This document shows, piece by piece, positions 1 through 11,657 of a stretch of DNA of 64,000 bases (the stretch's first letter is position 1; the number at the start of each line of letters is the position of its first letter). Below the pieces are notes generated by a model. It had not been told where the DNA came from. It saw nothing but the letters and a program-made list of their open reading frames with translations, and searched no databases. A program made the position numbers and the translations under genes. The stretch comes from Loxodes magnus (Eukaryota; Ciliophora; Karyorelictea; Loxodida; Loxodidae), in contig CAMPDV010002442.1 of assembly GCA_946699065.1 (NCBI GenBank), positions 1 to 64,000 of the forward strand, read 5' to 3'.

Positions 1-244
1 AAAGTTTGACTGACGGGCCTTCTAATTACCGACTTAATAACTATCTCTTATTTGGACCTTATTCAAGAAGACTGAAGCATTTGACTCAAGATTTTAGAAT
101 AATTTTTAATAAGAAGATTCCCCATTTGGAGAAGTTGACATGACTCATCGGACCTCTAGAATTTAACAAGAAGCATGAGAACATTTTTTAATATTAAATA
201 TTAGTATTGAAAGAGCTGCGCGCCAATGAGGTGCTACGCGCTCT
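1..244 (+). repeat. Family D short repeat, copy 1 (5' end cut by the window)
   Basis: Nearly identical to 14160-14505 from its first base, and more diverged from the reverse-strand copy at 799-1190. It is richer in G+C than its surroundings. It ends at 212-244 in a hairpin: inner stem GCGCC/GGUGC with loop AAUGA, bulge UAC, outer stem GAGC/GCUC, then CTATAAT and a T-rich run. The same kind of tail ends families A and N. A defined tail after variable sequence suits a SINE-like retroelement better than a terminal inverted repeat. Confidence 0.7.
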
Positions 245-285
245 ATAATAATTTTTATTTATTTATTATTATAATATTATTTTTT

Positions 286-770
286 AAAACCGCCATAGTT
301 GTTCGAAGGTGAACAACAAGGTCATCTTCATCAGAGGTTGGGGAAGTTAAGTACCCATAATCGATTTTATGTCTTCCTCTGCTTTGGTTTGACCTCGAGA
401 CATAAGATTCTTAGACCTTCGGCACTGGCATAATTTAAATTTAATTTAATACTGGAACTAAAAAGAAATAATATTGCGAGGTTCATCAGAGGTGGGGAAT
501 TTAAGTACCCATAATTGACACATGTCGTCCTCTGCTTTGGTGATGCAATGAGATACAATCCTGCCATGTCCTTGGACCTCCAACAAGTAGATAAGATTAC
601 GAGTATTCTAAAATTATATCAGTATTGAACATTTTTATCAGTACTGAATAATTATACCAGTATTGAACAAGGTCTACCAGTATCTGATAATTTTATCAGT
701 AACAAACATTCTTGTCAGTATGAAACATTTTTTTAAAGAGCTGCGCACCAACGAGAGTGCTACGCGCTCT
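286..770 (+). repeat. Family A short repeat, copy 1 (SINE-like, about 485 bp)
   Basis: Starts with AAACCGCCATAG and ends in the UAC-bulge hairpin (736-770). It recurs at 24825-25310 and 32471-32950. It is flanked by a 29-bp direct repeat (245-273 and 771-799) with one mismatch, which looks like a target-site duplication; part of the right copy may belong to the element's own tail. A 66-70 residue reading frame occurs in the copies, but nothing suggests a protein. I could not find convincing Pol III A and B boxes. Confidence 0.75.
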
Positions 771-798
771 ATAATTATTTTTATTTATTTATTATTAT

Positions 799-1190
799 AG
801 TGCGCTTAGTACCTCGTTATCGCGCAACTCTTTCAATGTTAATATTTAATACTAAAAAAAAATTTTCTTATACTTCACGCTAAAATTCTAATAGTTCAAA
901 GATTCACATCAGCTTCTCCAAATGGGGAATGTAATTATAAGATTATTCTCGAAACTTAAATTAAATGCTTATGTCTTCTTGAATAAGATCCAAATAAGAA
1001 TTAGTTGTCAAATCATAAATAGACCCGTCAGTCAAACTTTCATACTGTTAGCGAGAAATATCGGGAAAGTTAATCTTGTCTCTTCTGAACTTGTCCACCC
1101 TTCCTCGTGGTAGCATCTAGTGCGAGATTAATAGAAATGCAGTATAAACTGAACCAAATTGCCTAATAGTACTTAGACTGCAACCGACAT
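799..1190 (-). repeat. Family D short repeat, copy 2
   Basis: Reverse-strand, more diverged relative of the D copies at 1-244 and 14160-14505. Its tail hairpin (799-830) faces the tail of copy 1, so before A1 arrived the two D copies lay tail to tail only about 30 bp apart. The 5' end (around 1190) has drifted most. Confidence 0.6.
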
Positions 1191-2155
1191 CTATTCTATA
1201 TAATATATAATAAAATAATAATCAACCAAATAAGAAATTACTTAAAGCTATTTTTAATCATATTTTAGTTACTTTATCATTCATATCTAATTCTGCATTT
1301 CTATTCTTACGTTAATTTTCTTTTTTGTAGCAAGCTAATATTTTTTTCTCCAGTCTAAGATGCCTCTCTGAATTTAAGATTTTATCTCTTATAAAAATAA
1401 GCTTATGCTATCTTTTATATTAGTTCGCTAAACTTAATTTAAGCCATTTGATAATAAAATTTTTTCCAAATTTAAAATAAATTTATTATTTACAGGATGC
1501 ATAAATATTGACTCTTAAATTAGAAAAGAGAAGCTTCTTTAAGATTATGAAATAGATAAAAAATAAATGAAATATAACTAAAAATAATAATAGAAGCTAT
1601 ATAAAGCTTAATAATTGCGATTTAATTTGCTTTATAATACCAAACCTATATATTCTACTATCTCTATATATAACTAATTTTTTATATGCATTATAATTAA
1701 AGAAATACTCTTAGTGTTTATTTAGCTTAGCATTTATCTGCTTTAAAATTAAGACTTGAAGAGTAAAATTAAATAGTAATTTATACAGTTTGTATATTTA
1801 AATGACTGAATTAGAAATAAATAGAATTTTGAAAATTTAATTTGGAAGCTAGCAAATTAAATAATTGCTTTTAGGACTTAAAGAGCATGTTATAGTTAAA
1901 TGATAAATAGTTAAAGCAGACTTGCTTATTTTTATTGGATATGATATATATCGTAATCAGATTGCTTTTACAAAATTTAAAGGACTTGGATTGGTTAAAA
2001 ATTGTTGTTAGGTTGAGAAGACAAATGGAATCTTTCAATTTCATAATAATTTAAGGTTTTTGCTAAAATAGGTAAGGATATAAAATAGCTCCATTGTTAA
2101 ATAATTTATTTCATGCAAAAATTAATTTTCATGCTGTATAACTATTAAATTATAA
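1191..2155. other. AT-rich intergenic DNA upstream of the ABC gene
   Basis: No gene, RNA or repeat recognised. It must hold the promoter and 5' leader of the ABC transporter gene, but no motif stands out. Confidence 0.5.
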
Positions 2156-5100
2156 ATGTCAGAACTTTAAGCTCCAGTAGATTTTATGACTTCACCAGAT
2201 AACTTAGATACAAATTTGTAGTCGTAAAGAGATTAACTTAAAGACCTTAATTTGGAAAAATCTGGTTTTGACATGAAAGAAAAAGTTTAAGAAATAGAAT
2301 CTCCGTCTAAGAGGATAAAATAAAAAGCTTCTCCATTTATTAATGAGGTTGAAGAAAACGAAGGAATGTTCAACATTTTTAAAGAAACAACTTCAGGTGA
2401 AAGATTTCTTTTATTTGTTGGAACAGTATTTGCTATATGCATAGGTGCTATTACTCCACTTTTTGCAGAAACTTTTGGATAGGTTTCAAGCAGTTTAGGA
2501 CCAACGTCTACTAGATTCACCATTTACGAAGATATTAGAGATGTTTCTGTTAATCTATTTAGTATATGCTTAGTTCAACTGCTTTTCAGCTTTATTTATA
2601 CCACTTGCTTTGTTTATGTATCCGTTCAAATGTCTATAAAAATGAGAAACAAGTTTTTATAAGCTATTTTAAGCTAAGAGTAAGCATGGTTTGATAAATA
2701 GCCAGACATAAGTGGTTTAGCTACTAGATTAAATATAGACTGTGATCAAGTTTAGAAAGGTACTGGAGCTAAACTAGCTAAAATCATAACTGATTTTAGT
2801 TAAATGATTGTTGGTTTTGCATATAGTTTCTATAAAGGATGGCAACTTGCTCTTGTTCTTTCAGGTTTACTTCCTTTCTGCATCGGGGCAGGATATTGGT
2901 GGATTAAAAGACTACAAGCCACAAATAAATTGAAAAAAGAAGCGTATACGCAAGCAGGAGGATTAGCAGAAGAAGTTTTAGGTAACATAAAAACAGTAGC
3001 AGCTTTCAATGGATAACTGAAAGAATACACCAAATACGAAAATTCTCTTCAACAAGTCTTAAGTAAATCTCTTAGAAACAACTTTGTGTTTGCAATAGGA
3101 GGAGCATTATTCTTTTTCTTTTTTATACTAGTCCATTGCTTAACTTATTTTGCAGGAAGTCACTTTATTGACTTGGAATTAGAAATAAGAGGTGAAAAGT
3201 ATGATGCTGGTGTTGTTTTAGCCGTTAATCTTTGCATGATGATAGCTTGCTTTTCTCTTACAATGGGACTTCCTTGTCTTAAAGAGTTTTACGATGCACT
3301 CAGCGCTAGTAAAAATTTATATTCCATTATTAATAGAAAATCATAAATTGATTTATATACTGGAAAGATAGTATAGAAGCTCGAAGGAAGAATAGAGTTT
3401 AGAGATGTTTGCTTTAAGTATGAAAATTAAGAAAATTACGTACTAAATCATTTCAATTTGACTATTGAAGCTGGCCAAACTTTTGCTTTGTGTGGTCCAT
3501 CAGGATAAGGAAAATCAACGGTCATTTCTCTTCTATAAAGGTTTTATGACCCTAATTCAGGAGAAATCTTGTTAGATGATTAGAATATTTAACTTTTGAA
3601 TTTCTCTCACGTAAGAAATTTCATTTCCTTGGTTGGCTAAGAACCAGTACTTTTTTCAGGAACAATTGAAGATAATATTAGATTTGGTAGTTTGCAAGCA
3701 ACTGAAGAATAAATAATACTAGCAGCTTAATAAGCTTAAATTCATAGCTTTATTTTAAGCAACAAGGAGGGATATAAAACTTTTATTAATGCAGGAGGAA
3801 GTAACTTATCTGGTGGCTAAAAGTAAAGAATAGCCATTGCTAGAGCAATTGTAAAAGATCCTAAAATTCTTTTACTAGATGAGGCAACAAGTGCTTTAGA
3901 TAGAGAAGGCGAGAAAGAAGTGTAAAAAGCTATAAATTCAGTGAAATATGGAAGAACTGTTTTTATAATAGCTCATAGACTTGTAACAATTTAAAGCGCG
4001 GATAAAATAGGTGTTATAAATCAAGGAAGAATATGGCAACTTGGAACACATTAATCTTTGATGGCAGAAGAAGGTATTTATAGAAGTTTAGCAGCTGCTG
4101 ATGAAATGGCTACTAAAGAAAGAAAGAAGAAAGAGAAAAAAGTATAAGTATAACAAGATGAAATCTTTTTGCAAGAAACCAAATCTTTAACTTCTATTAA
4201 TGAGACAAATGAACAATAAAAAAATGCAATTTCAAGAAGTTTTGCTGTAATAAAAAATAAATTATGGTTTTTAGTAATAGGATGCTTAGGCGCTTGTGGC
4301 AACGGATGTGGATATCCAATGTAAGGAATGCTTATGATTTAAAGTATGGAAACTTTAAGTGAGTTCGGAGATGATTATGAGAAGAAAAATAATATGACCA
4401 GTTTGTTTTGGTTTTTGCTTGCTATATACTTACTATTAATATTTTTTACCTAAGTTAGTTGCTTTGGATCATTTAGTGAACATTTAACTGACAAGCTTCG
4501 AAGATTATCAATGCAAAGTGTTCTTTACTAAGATGTTGGATACTTTGATCATGAGAAAAATAGTTCAATCAAAGTTTGCTAGAGACTTTAAGATGATTGT
4601 GTGAAAGTAAATGGGGCTGCAGGTTAAGTTTTTGGTACAATATTTATGTCTTTATTTGCAGTTTTTGGAGGCCTTGCTGTTTGCTTTATTTTTTGCTATT
4701 GAGTTGGAATTTTAATGATAGTGAGCATTCCTATAAACGGTCTTTTCATAATTACTGCAGCTAGAATTGAGTTTTTAGGAGAAGTAGGGAATACTTCATC
4801 TTAGGAAACTTCACAAATTGCAAGTGAAGCTATAGTAAATGTCAAAACAGTAAAATCATGCAATAATGAGTAATATATTGCATAAAAGTTCGCAGAAACT
4901 CTTCAAAAAAATAGCGTTAATTCATAATATCAATCTTGCTCAAGTGGGATTGTTTTAGGAATGGCTAGATTTGTGATGTGGGGTATGTTCGCTATGTTTT
5001 TTATATTTGGAGCTTTTATTTAGAGAGATGATGAATCATTCAAATTTAAGGAAACAATGATTGCTTTAATGTCTGCTATTTTTGGATTCTTAGCTATAGG

Positions 5101-5944
5101 AGACACTCAAATTTATGCTCCAGACATGATCGGTGGAAAAACAGCTGCGGCGTCAATATGGAAAACTATTGATTAGAAACCAAAATTAACTGGATAATTA
5201 GAAAATAAACCTCAGATAACTGGAAGAATAGAATTCAGTAAAGTCGAGTTCAAATATCCTACTAGGCCTGATCAATAAATTCTAAAATCCTTTGACTTAA
5301 TTATAGATGAAAATAAAACAACAGCTTTAGTTGGCTATAGTGGAAATGGAAAATCAACTATAATTTCTTTAATTTTAAGATATTATGAAATTGAAAGTGG
5401 AACTATTATCTTCAACACTTCAAATGGACCTTAAAACTTATAAGATATCAATATATACCACTTGAGGAGTTAGATTGGACTTGTAGGATAAGAACCTGTA
5501 CTCTTCTAAGGGACAGTAGCAGACAACATTTAGTATGGAAGAGAAGGTGATATTGAAAAAATTAAGGAATGCGCTTAAATTGCTAATATCAACCTTGAAA
5601 GATGTCCTTTAGATAAAGAAGTAGGGTTGAAGGGAAGTCATGTTTCCGGAGGAGAAAAGCAAAGAATCGCTATAGCAAGAGCAATATTTGCAAATCCAAA
5701 ATTAATGCTATTAGACGAAGCAACGAGTGCACTAGATAAGGAAACGGAAATCAAGGTTTAGGAATCAATATAAGCAGCTTTTAAAAATCGCACAGTTGTA
5801 GTGATAGCTCATAGACTAAGCACAATTAAAGAAGCAGATTAGATTTGCGTTATAAACGAGGGTAAAGTTGTTGAGCAGGGGACTCATAATGCTTTACTTT
5901 CCCATGAAGGACTTTATTATCGTTTAGTCAGATCTATGGCATGA
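2156..5944 (+). CDS. ABC transporter, B subfamily, full-length (TMD-NBD-TMD-NBD)
   Basis: A membrane ATP-driven exporter of the P-glycoprotein/ABCB type, 1262 residues, the usual length for a full transporter. It reads as one uninterrupted frame if TAA and TAG are Gln, with no intron visible. TMD1 contains the family motif [19 protein letters not shown]1 has Walker A GPSGQGKST at about 447-455 (its Q is TAA), LSGGQ at 551 and [12 protein letters not shown] at 571. NBD2 has GYSGNGKST at 1060, VSGGEKQR at 1163, [12 protein letters not shown] at 1183 and the H-loop AHRLST. Residue 849 is TGA (4700-4702), at the site where relatives have the conserved Trp of the GW-L motif. Termination is also TGA (5942-5944), right after the usual GLYYRLV end. 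The start is the first in-frame ATG that leaves a typical cytosolic N-terminus. Substrate unknown. Confidence 0.95.
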
Positions 5945-6351
5945 ATTTCTAACATTTTAACTTTGAATCTTCGTTTATTATAAAAATAAAAAACAAATAA
6001 GTTAAAAATTAATAGCTAAGCCCTAATCTTTATAAGGTTAAGTGGTTTTTAATAATCTTAAGCAATCTTTCTTAATTTTATTTTATGTAGTTACTAAGAA
6101 ATATATAAATAACTCTCTTAATGATTAAGAAAATCCTTTATTCAAAGAGCTATATTAAATAAGCAAAGAATTAAATATAAAAATTAAGTAATTTATAAAC
6201 CTTACAAATTTGAACTGTATGTTTATAGTTTATAATATAGTGTATCTCTTTAAAAATATAAAGATAGAAATTAACCAAGATAATTATGAGAGATATTTAT
6301 AATTTTATTTTTTATAAATAATAAAATTAATTAAATATAATAAAATTAAAT
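5945..6351. other. AT-rich 3' flank of the ABC gene
   Basis: Holds the 3' UTR of the transporter gene and nothing else I recognise. The last stretch, 6329-6351, is the left copy of the target duplication of repeat B1. Confidence 0.5.
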
Positions 6352-6657
6352 CGATAATTGAAAAGATGGTGGGAGCTGAGAATCACCTTCATGACAACAC
6401 TTTCTGGTTTTATGGCTAGGAACAAGTTCCTTTCCTGTCGTTGAGAAAGTCCCTGGTCAGAGTTATTTTCTGAAGGGAACGCTGTCTTTGAGATTATCCG
6501 CTCTTGGTAGGGGCTTGAAGCCTGGCTGCTCATATGGAGCTCCCTAGCAGCTGTGTCTGGAGCACAACAGGATATCCCCGTTATTCCATAAAAAGAGAGC
6601 GTCGGGTCGTGCAATCGGAAAGGAGTTTCCGGTCCAAAAACTTTTTTAGTTGAAATG
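6352..6657. repeat. Family B short repeat, copy 1 (about 306 bp)
   Basis: A relatively G+C-rich block beginning near AAAAGATGGTGGGAGCTGAG and ending near GGTCCAAAAACTTTTTTAGTT. Copies lie at 47888-48189 (same orientation) and 38675-38988 (opposite, more diverged). It is flanked by a direct repeat of about 23 bp, 6329-6351 and 6658-6680, which marks insertion by target duplication. It contains an open stretch of 95 codons on the minus strand, which I do not take as a gene. Polarity is unknown, since neither end has the UAC-bulge hairpin. Confidence 0.7.
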
Positions 6658-8247
6658 AATTAAATATAATAAAATAAAATTTAGACATTTCTCTAAACAA
6701 AATAGTTAAATCTAAATTCTAAATACTAATAAATTACATATATTTATTCTTTCTATTTTAATTTAAAAATTATATAAATATTGTTATTATCTAATAAAGC
6801 TTTTTTAAATAAAATTAACTAAAATAAAAAAATTCAGTCAGATTAGTAAAAAATAATTAAGGGATGATGCTAACATTGTATTAAGAAAATCTATAAAACT
6901 TACCTATTTATAAAAATAATAAAACTATTTTTATGATTTTATTTAAACTAATATAGGATATTTTTAACTATTATTCTTAAAATAATAGCATAATATTTCT
7001 TATTAATAAAGATATTTTTAAAAATGCTAGTAAATTATAAAAGTTTTATATAGTTAAAAAAGTAAAAATTTACTAATTTAGAGTTTTAAAGATTTTTAAG
7101 AAATTAATTAGAAGAAAAGTATTAAGAGATTGTTAAAGATGTATATGTAAAGATAATCTTGTCTTAATATAAATTAAACTATTTAAATTATTAAAGCAGA
7201 TAAAAAATATTTAATAAGTTAAGAGTTTTGTCAAAAAAATGCAAGAAAATATAAACCAATTTTCTTAAATTTATAAATGCATAGATTTATTTTTCGTTAT
7301 AAAGCATAATTAAACTTTGTCAAATAAAATTATAAAAATAACTAAAAAGTTAACTTTTTAAAGAAAAATAAAGATTTAAATTTCTTTTGCTGGAAAAATG
7401 TATTAAATTAATTTTTTTTAAGTTAATCTAGAAATAGATGAAAAATAGATAAAGTAATATCTTTTTTATCAAACATTAAACAAATAAAAATAAAAATATT
7501 ATTTAAATAAAAATAACTAAAATTTTCTTCAATAATGTTATTTGTGTAAATTATTTATTTTAAAAGTAAATAAAATTTAGAACATCTTTTAAACAATTTT
7601 TAAAGAGTCTATTAATAACTTTAATTACTAGATAAAAAATAAATTTAATATTTAATCTTCTTATTAAAAAATATTATCTTAAAATTAAAAAAGTAAACTA
7701 ATTAATTAGTTTTACAGATTTAAGTTATAAAATGAATGGAATAAAATAATTAATTATTATAAAGCAAAATATAAATTAAAATAATCTTAATTAATAATTA
7801 TAAATTTAATTTCATTAAAAGTATTTTAGATATTTCTAGGTTATAATAATTTAAGTTATTTCAATAAAGATTTTATTTTATCTTAGAATATATCTAAAAT
7901 ACTACTTTTGTAATTCATTATTTAATGCAAATTTAATAGTTTCTATAAAAAATTATCTTTAAAATTGTTTAGTTATCAAATTCAATCTTTAAATAAACAT
8001 CTTTCAACCTCAGCACTTATTAGAATTTAAGTTTTATTGAAATTATTTAAATAATTAAAAAAGAATGCTTGATTAGCTATGATGAACTTTAAAAATTAAT
8101 TATTCAATTTTATCTAAAAATAAAGAAAATTGACATATAAAAATTTAAAAGCACGTAATAACTAAATAGTTATACTAATAGTTATATTTCTGTAATCTAA
8201 ATATAAAGATATTTATATAAAAATATAATCAATAACTTGTGCAGATT
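6658..8247. other. AT-rich DNA without recognised genes
   Basis: No coding signal or known repeat. The inverted repeat is already in progress at 8060, where it pairs with the last base of the window; its true left edge may lie within this stretch. Confidence 0.45.
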
Positions 8248-9194
8248 AAAAAAATGCTAGAAGGGTTCAAGAAAGGCTTTTATACCACCTCCTAAAAAGG
8301 GAAGAGAAAGTAAGAACCCTCATCTTTAACTCACACATCTTCTTCCTAGAAATAATCTTCTTCTCAAAACCTTCAAGAATAATAGACTCAACTAGGAACT
8401 TCCAGACCAACCTAAAAGATGGGACAAAAGCGCCAAAAGGCTACCCCCGATGACACCAACTGAAGAGGAAGGACCTAGAAAGGTGCTGAAGACGCAAGAA
8501 GCAGCAGCCGTGCGAGAGTTTGCGATGCCATAGTTCCAGGAAGAACAGGCATAAATTTTAGTCGCATTCGCTGACCTGAAGGAGGAAGTAAAGAGGTTAT
8601 GATTAGAGAATAGAGCTCTAAAAAATCAAGTTACTGAGCTCAAGGAATGGAAAGAAAGCTTCTGGGAAGTCTACGATCGAGATAAAAACACTTTCTTCAG
8701 GGAAATGGGATTGCTGCAGCAGAGAACAACTGTGCTTGAAGAGAACAGCAAGTAGCAACAGTAGTAAGAATTCAAAGTTAGGACAATTCAAGATCCAATG
8801 GACATAGAAGGAACTACTACATTACCGAGGAGTCCAGACAAGAAATGAATTAAGAATAAACCAAGATACTTTGTATGCAAACAAACTGGACATAAATATA
8901 GACAATGTTAGAAATTGAAATTAATTAAATAATAGTACTGGAATAGAAAATAATAAGAAAAATAATAGTACTAATTTTAGGATAAGATTAGACGAGAATT
9001 CTGTAACTAATTTTATCCGTCAGGAGGTCAAATCTACAAACCGAAGTGGTACACAATCCAAGGCTACTGAAGAAAGAGTTCTGAAGGAAGCTGGTTCTAG
9101 CCAGGTTATCAAACTAGTCCTGTGAACACGAGGTTGAAAGTCCTCCAAGTTCACTAAACTCCAATTTAAACTTTTTAATTTAATTTAGTACAAC
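8248..9194 (+). mobile_element. Element C1: ORF1-only retroelement with zinc knuckle
   Basis: Flanked by a 16-bp direct repeat with one mismatch (8232-8247, 9195-9210). The ORF starts with ATG at 8254, seven bases into the element, and shares the start FKKGFYTTS with element F. Next come a Ser/Gln/Lys-rich part, a coiled coil, DPMDIE, a knuckle VCKQTGHKYRQC whose first Cys is Phe, and QQYW (TGG). There is one apparent frameshift near 8445, in both arms. TGA codons fall at likely Trp sites. The 3' end has a GAGG/CCUC hairpin with loop UUGAAAGU, closed by GUGAAC/GUUCAC (about 9120-9153). No reverse transcriptase is present. Confidence 0.75.
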
Positions 9195-9409
9195 ATAACT
9201 TCTGCAGATTTTAGAACCTGATTTTAGGCACTATCATTAATTTATTCTTTATTTCGACTATAATTTATTGAGTTTTTTATTTTTTATTTTTTATTTATAT
9301 TAAGAAAAATAATAAAAAAATAAAATATGCATAAAGGTTTTCATTATAATTAAATCTATAAAATTTTAATTATAATAATTAATTAAAAAAGATTCACTTA
9401 AAAAAGTTA

Positions 9410-10268
9410 AAGTTAAAAAGCTTTGTTAAAGCCTTAGTAGTCAGCCATCTAACCTATTCTATCAGCTTGTCTCCATTAGTTTGTCTTGAATTTCTACTAG
9501 GCTTAGTTAGGCGGTGTAGCACTTCATTAGCGCATCATCCTTTAATCGTCTGAATAGTCTTCATCTTGCATTTAGCGTTCCTAATTATTTCTCCAAGGAT
9601 TAAGATTTTAATTAAAGAATTTTTTAAAATAAATTTTTCCGCTTTATGTTGGATATATCCTAAATAGTTTTCTAAAAATATCTTATTTATTCTTTCTTTA
9701 AATTTCGCTTAGTTAGTAGCAGTATTTTCATTGGTGTTATTTATTGCACACGTAGCATTTTATTCTTCTTTTAACCTATTATTCCTGTAACACTTATTTA
9801 ATTTAAATTTACTACTTATTTTAAATAAACGTTTATTGTTTATTTTAATTTGAGGCTTCATTTTCTATTTCCATAGGATCTGATTAATTCTGTTAAATCG
9901 AAAATAGTGTAACCTGAATTTATTATTAAATTTAAAGAATTCTTTATTCCAGTTTTTCTTCTATTTCTTATGATGATTAATATTGTTTCTCAAGTAAAGA
10001 CGTTATTAGTTTTTCTAATTTTTCTACTTTATCAGTGAGGTATCTATTTTTAAACATAAACTCTTTTAATGACTTAGATAATATTTCTATTTGAGTTTGT
10101 GTCGGAAGTTTTTTTAGTTCTGGATTTCCAAGTGGTTAATGTTCGTCGTATCAATCATATTTCTCACTTTCACTCATTGTAATTATTTCGCTTTTTTATT
10201 TTTTAAAGAATTTTGCTGTTTAAATGTTTTGTTCAAAGTTCTGTTATTTCTTAGAAGCCATTTTATAT
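9410..10268 (-). mobile_element. Element E, copy 1 (ORF1-only retroelement)
   Basis: About 850 bp, repeated at 23925-24768 and in the right arm at 61815-62645. It contains the intact ORF listed at 9524-10261 and a 3' UAC-bulge hairpin (9512-9540): inner stem GCGCU/AGUGC, loop AAUGA, as in family D. Beyond it lie about 100 bases of conserved untranslated tail (9415-9510). Confidence 0.75.
9524..10261 (-). CDS. ORF1-like coiled-coil/zinc-knuckle protein of element E1, intact
   Basis: An uninterrupted frame of 245 residues if TAA/TAG = Gln and the two internal TGA codons (10151-10153, residue 37; 9728-9730, residue 178) = Trp. It begins MASKKQQNFEQN, like element L (MAPKKQSSFDSF). A strong coiled coil follows (about 60-110), then DPMEIE, then the knuckle CYVCNKQHQWKYC with three rather than four residues before His. 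The Trp in HQW-K-Y-C aligns with the Trp in the knuckle of element L, also TGA there. The C-terminus is acidic (MQDEDYSDDQ). The stop TGA lies inside the tail hairpin. By analogy with LINE ORF1, it probably binds element RNA. The right-arm copy has small deletions and is not intact. Confidence 0.7.
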
Positions 10269-10420
10269 TATTTAAATAAGGTTATAATTACAATTAAAAG
10301 AATATAATTATTTTAATTATTTTAATTAAATTATGCCCCTAAACTTTATAGATATTATTTATTTCTTTAAATTTATTCTAGAATTTTTCTAATTTTATGT
10401 ACTATTTTAAATAATTGAAA

Positions 10421-10868
10421 TTAAAGAGGGTGGAAATGGGACCTGAGATGCACAAGGGACCTTCAGCAGGTTTAAAGGGACTTGCGATGAAGATGCAAGC
10501 CTCCGTGCTGAGAAATAAACCACAGAAAGGCTTAAATACCTTCCCTCAACAACTTGTGCATTCATCCTTGGACTTCCCAACTAAGGGACTCAATTACACC
10601 TCCTACTAACTCAGACCGAGATGCCGCCTTGGAGTGATCTCTCCACCTCTTAGGAGCTACCTAGGCAGATTGACGGTTTCTACCAGTTGAAGACGGACTG
10701 TGAGCGATATTCGCCTATAAAGCCGAGAAATGGGTCCAGGCGAGACGATAGGAAAGCCCAAAAAGACATAAGCAAGAAGAAAATATTAGTGATGATGTGC
10801 ACTTAACACACATCAGTTAGGCATCTATTAAGATAGCAGTACCTTCCTTAACACTTAATTTAATTTTA
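10421..10868. repeat. Short repeat S1 (about 447 bp)
   Basis: A G+C-rich island flanked by a long direct repeat (10392-10419 and 10869-10896) with only about two mismatches, so it inserted with a target duplication of about 28 bp. Near its end is a GATGTG/CACATC hairpin. A 64-codon frame over 10415-10609 is probably chance. The right-arm copy (61214-61663) shows it arrived before the arm duplication. Not related to A, B or D as far as I can see. Confidence 0.65.
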
Positions 10869-10896
10869 ATTTTATGTACTATTTGAAATAATTAGA

Positions 10897-11644
10897 AAAT
10901 TTTATCAAACATTTTTCTTTAATACAAGAATAAAAAATAATTTAAAATATTAAATTTTTAGTTTACTATCTATAAAAGTTTAAATAAGTAAATAAATTAA
11001 ATCTTTAAAATTGCCTTACTTTGAAATTTCATGTTTAAATTTTAAGAAAATAAAACTAAAAGAAATATTAATTATTTTAAATCACTAGCTGTGATTAAAA
11101 TAATTTAGAAATATAAAATAAATGAATTTTCATTATCGATAATAAATATCTAAAGAATATACTACTATCTTATTACATATATAAAATAGTATTTACAAAG
11201 AAAAATTAATTATTGCTATTTTTATATAATATCATTATACTAATATTTGCAAAAATTAAAAAATTATAAATCTAAAGATGCAGTTGTAAAATATAAAAAA
11301 TAAGTTATATAACAGATATAATTTGATAAGAGTTTAAAATCACTTTTATTTTATCAAGTTAAAATAAAATAAAATCTACTATTTTAATTAAAACTTTAAA
11401 ATAGTTACAAATTTAATCTTAAAATAAATTATAAGTTATTATTTTTAATGCACTTTTTACAGCTATTAATAAAATATTATCAATTTCATTATAGCTAAGT
11501 TTATTTTTAAAAGTTAAATAGAAAGATTAACATTTTTTTTCTTTATTTTGGCACTAATTTTAATTATTTTTAATGATAAAAATTGTAATAAATTTAATAA
11601 GAAATAATGATTACTTTAATAAACGTATATAATTTCTTATCTTT
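10897..11644. other. AT-rich DNA without recognised genes
   Basis: Nothing supported on either strand; the mirror stretch in the right arm (about 60440-61200) is equally empty. Confidence 0.5.
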
Positions 11645-11657
11645 AATAAAGAAATAT

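Noticed and set aside
367-567. A protein gene in family A (66-70 residues, seen in three copies)
   Set aside because: The frame only reflects the repeat's conserved sequence; changes between copies do not keep a protein pattern, and no start context or domain is seen.
1-1190. D copies as terminal inverted repeats of a DNA transposon
   Set aside because: Copy 3 stands alone in direct context with the tail hairpin at its 3' end, and the tail is shared with families A and N; no transposase was found.
4700-4702. TGA in the ABC gene as selenocysteine
   Set aside because: The aligned residue is Trp in relatives, not Cys, and no SECIS-like element was apparent downstream.
6327-6614. A 95-residue protein in repeat B1
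   Set aside because: It starts outside the element and is not kept in copies B2 and B3 as a protein.
10415-10609. A 64-residue protein in S1
   Set aside because: It crosses the target duplication and the element start, and the copies differ by missense changes without codon bias.
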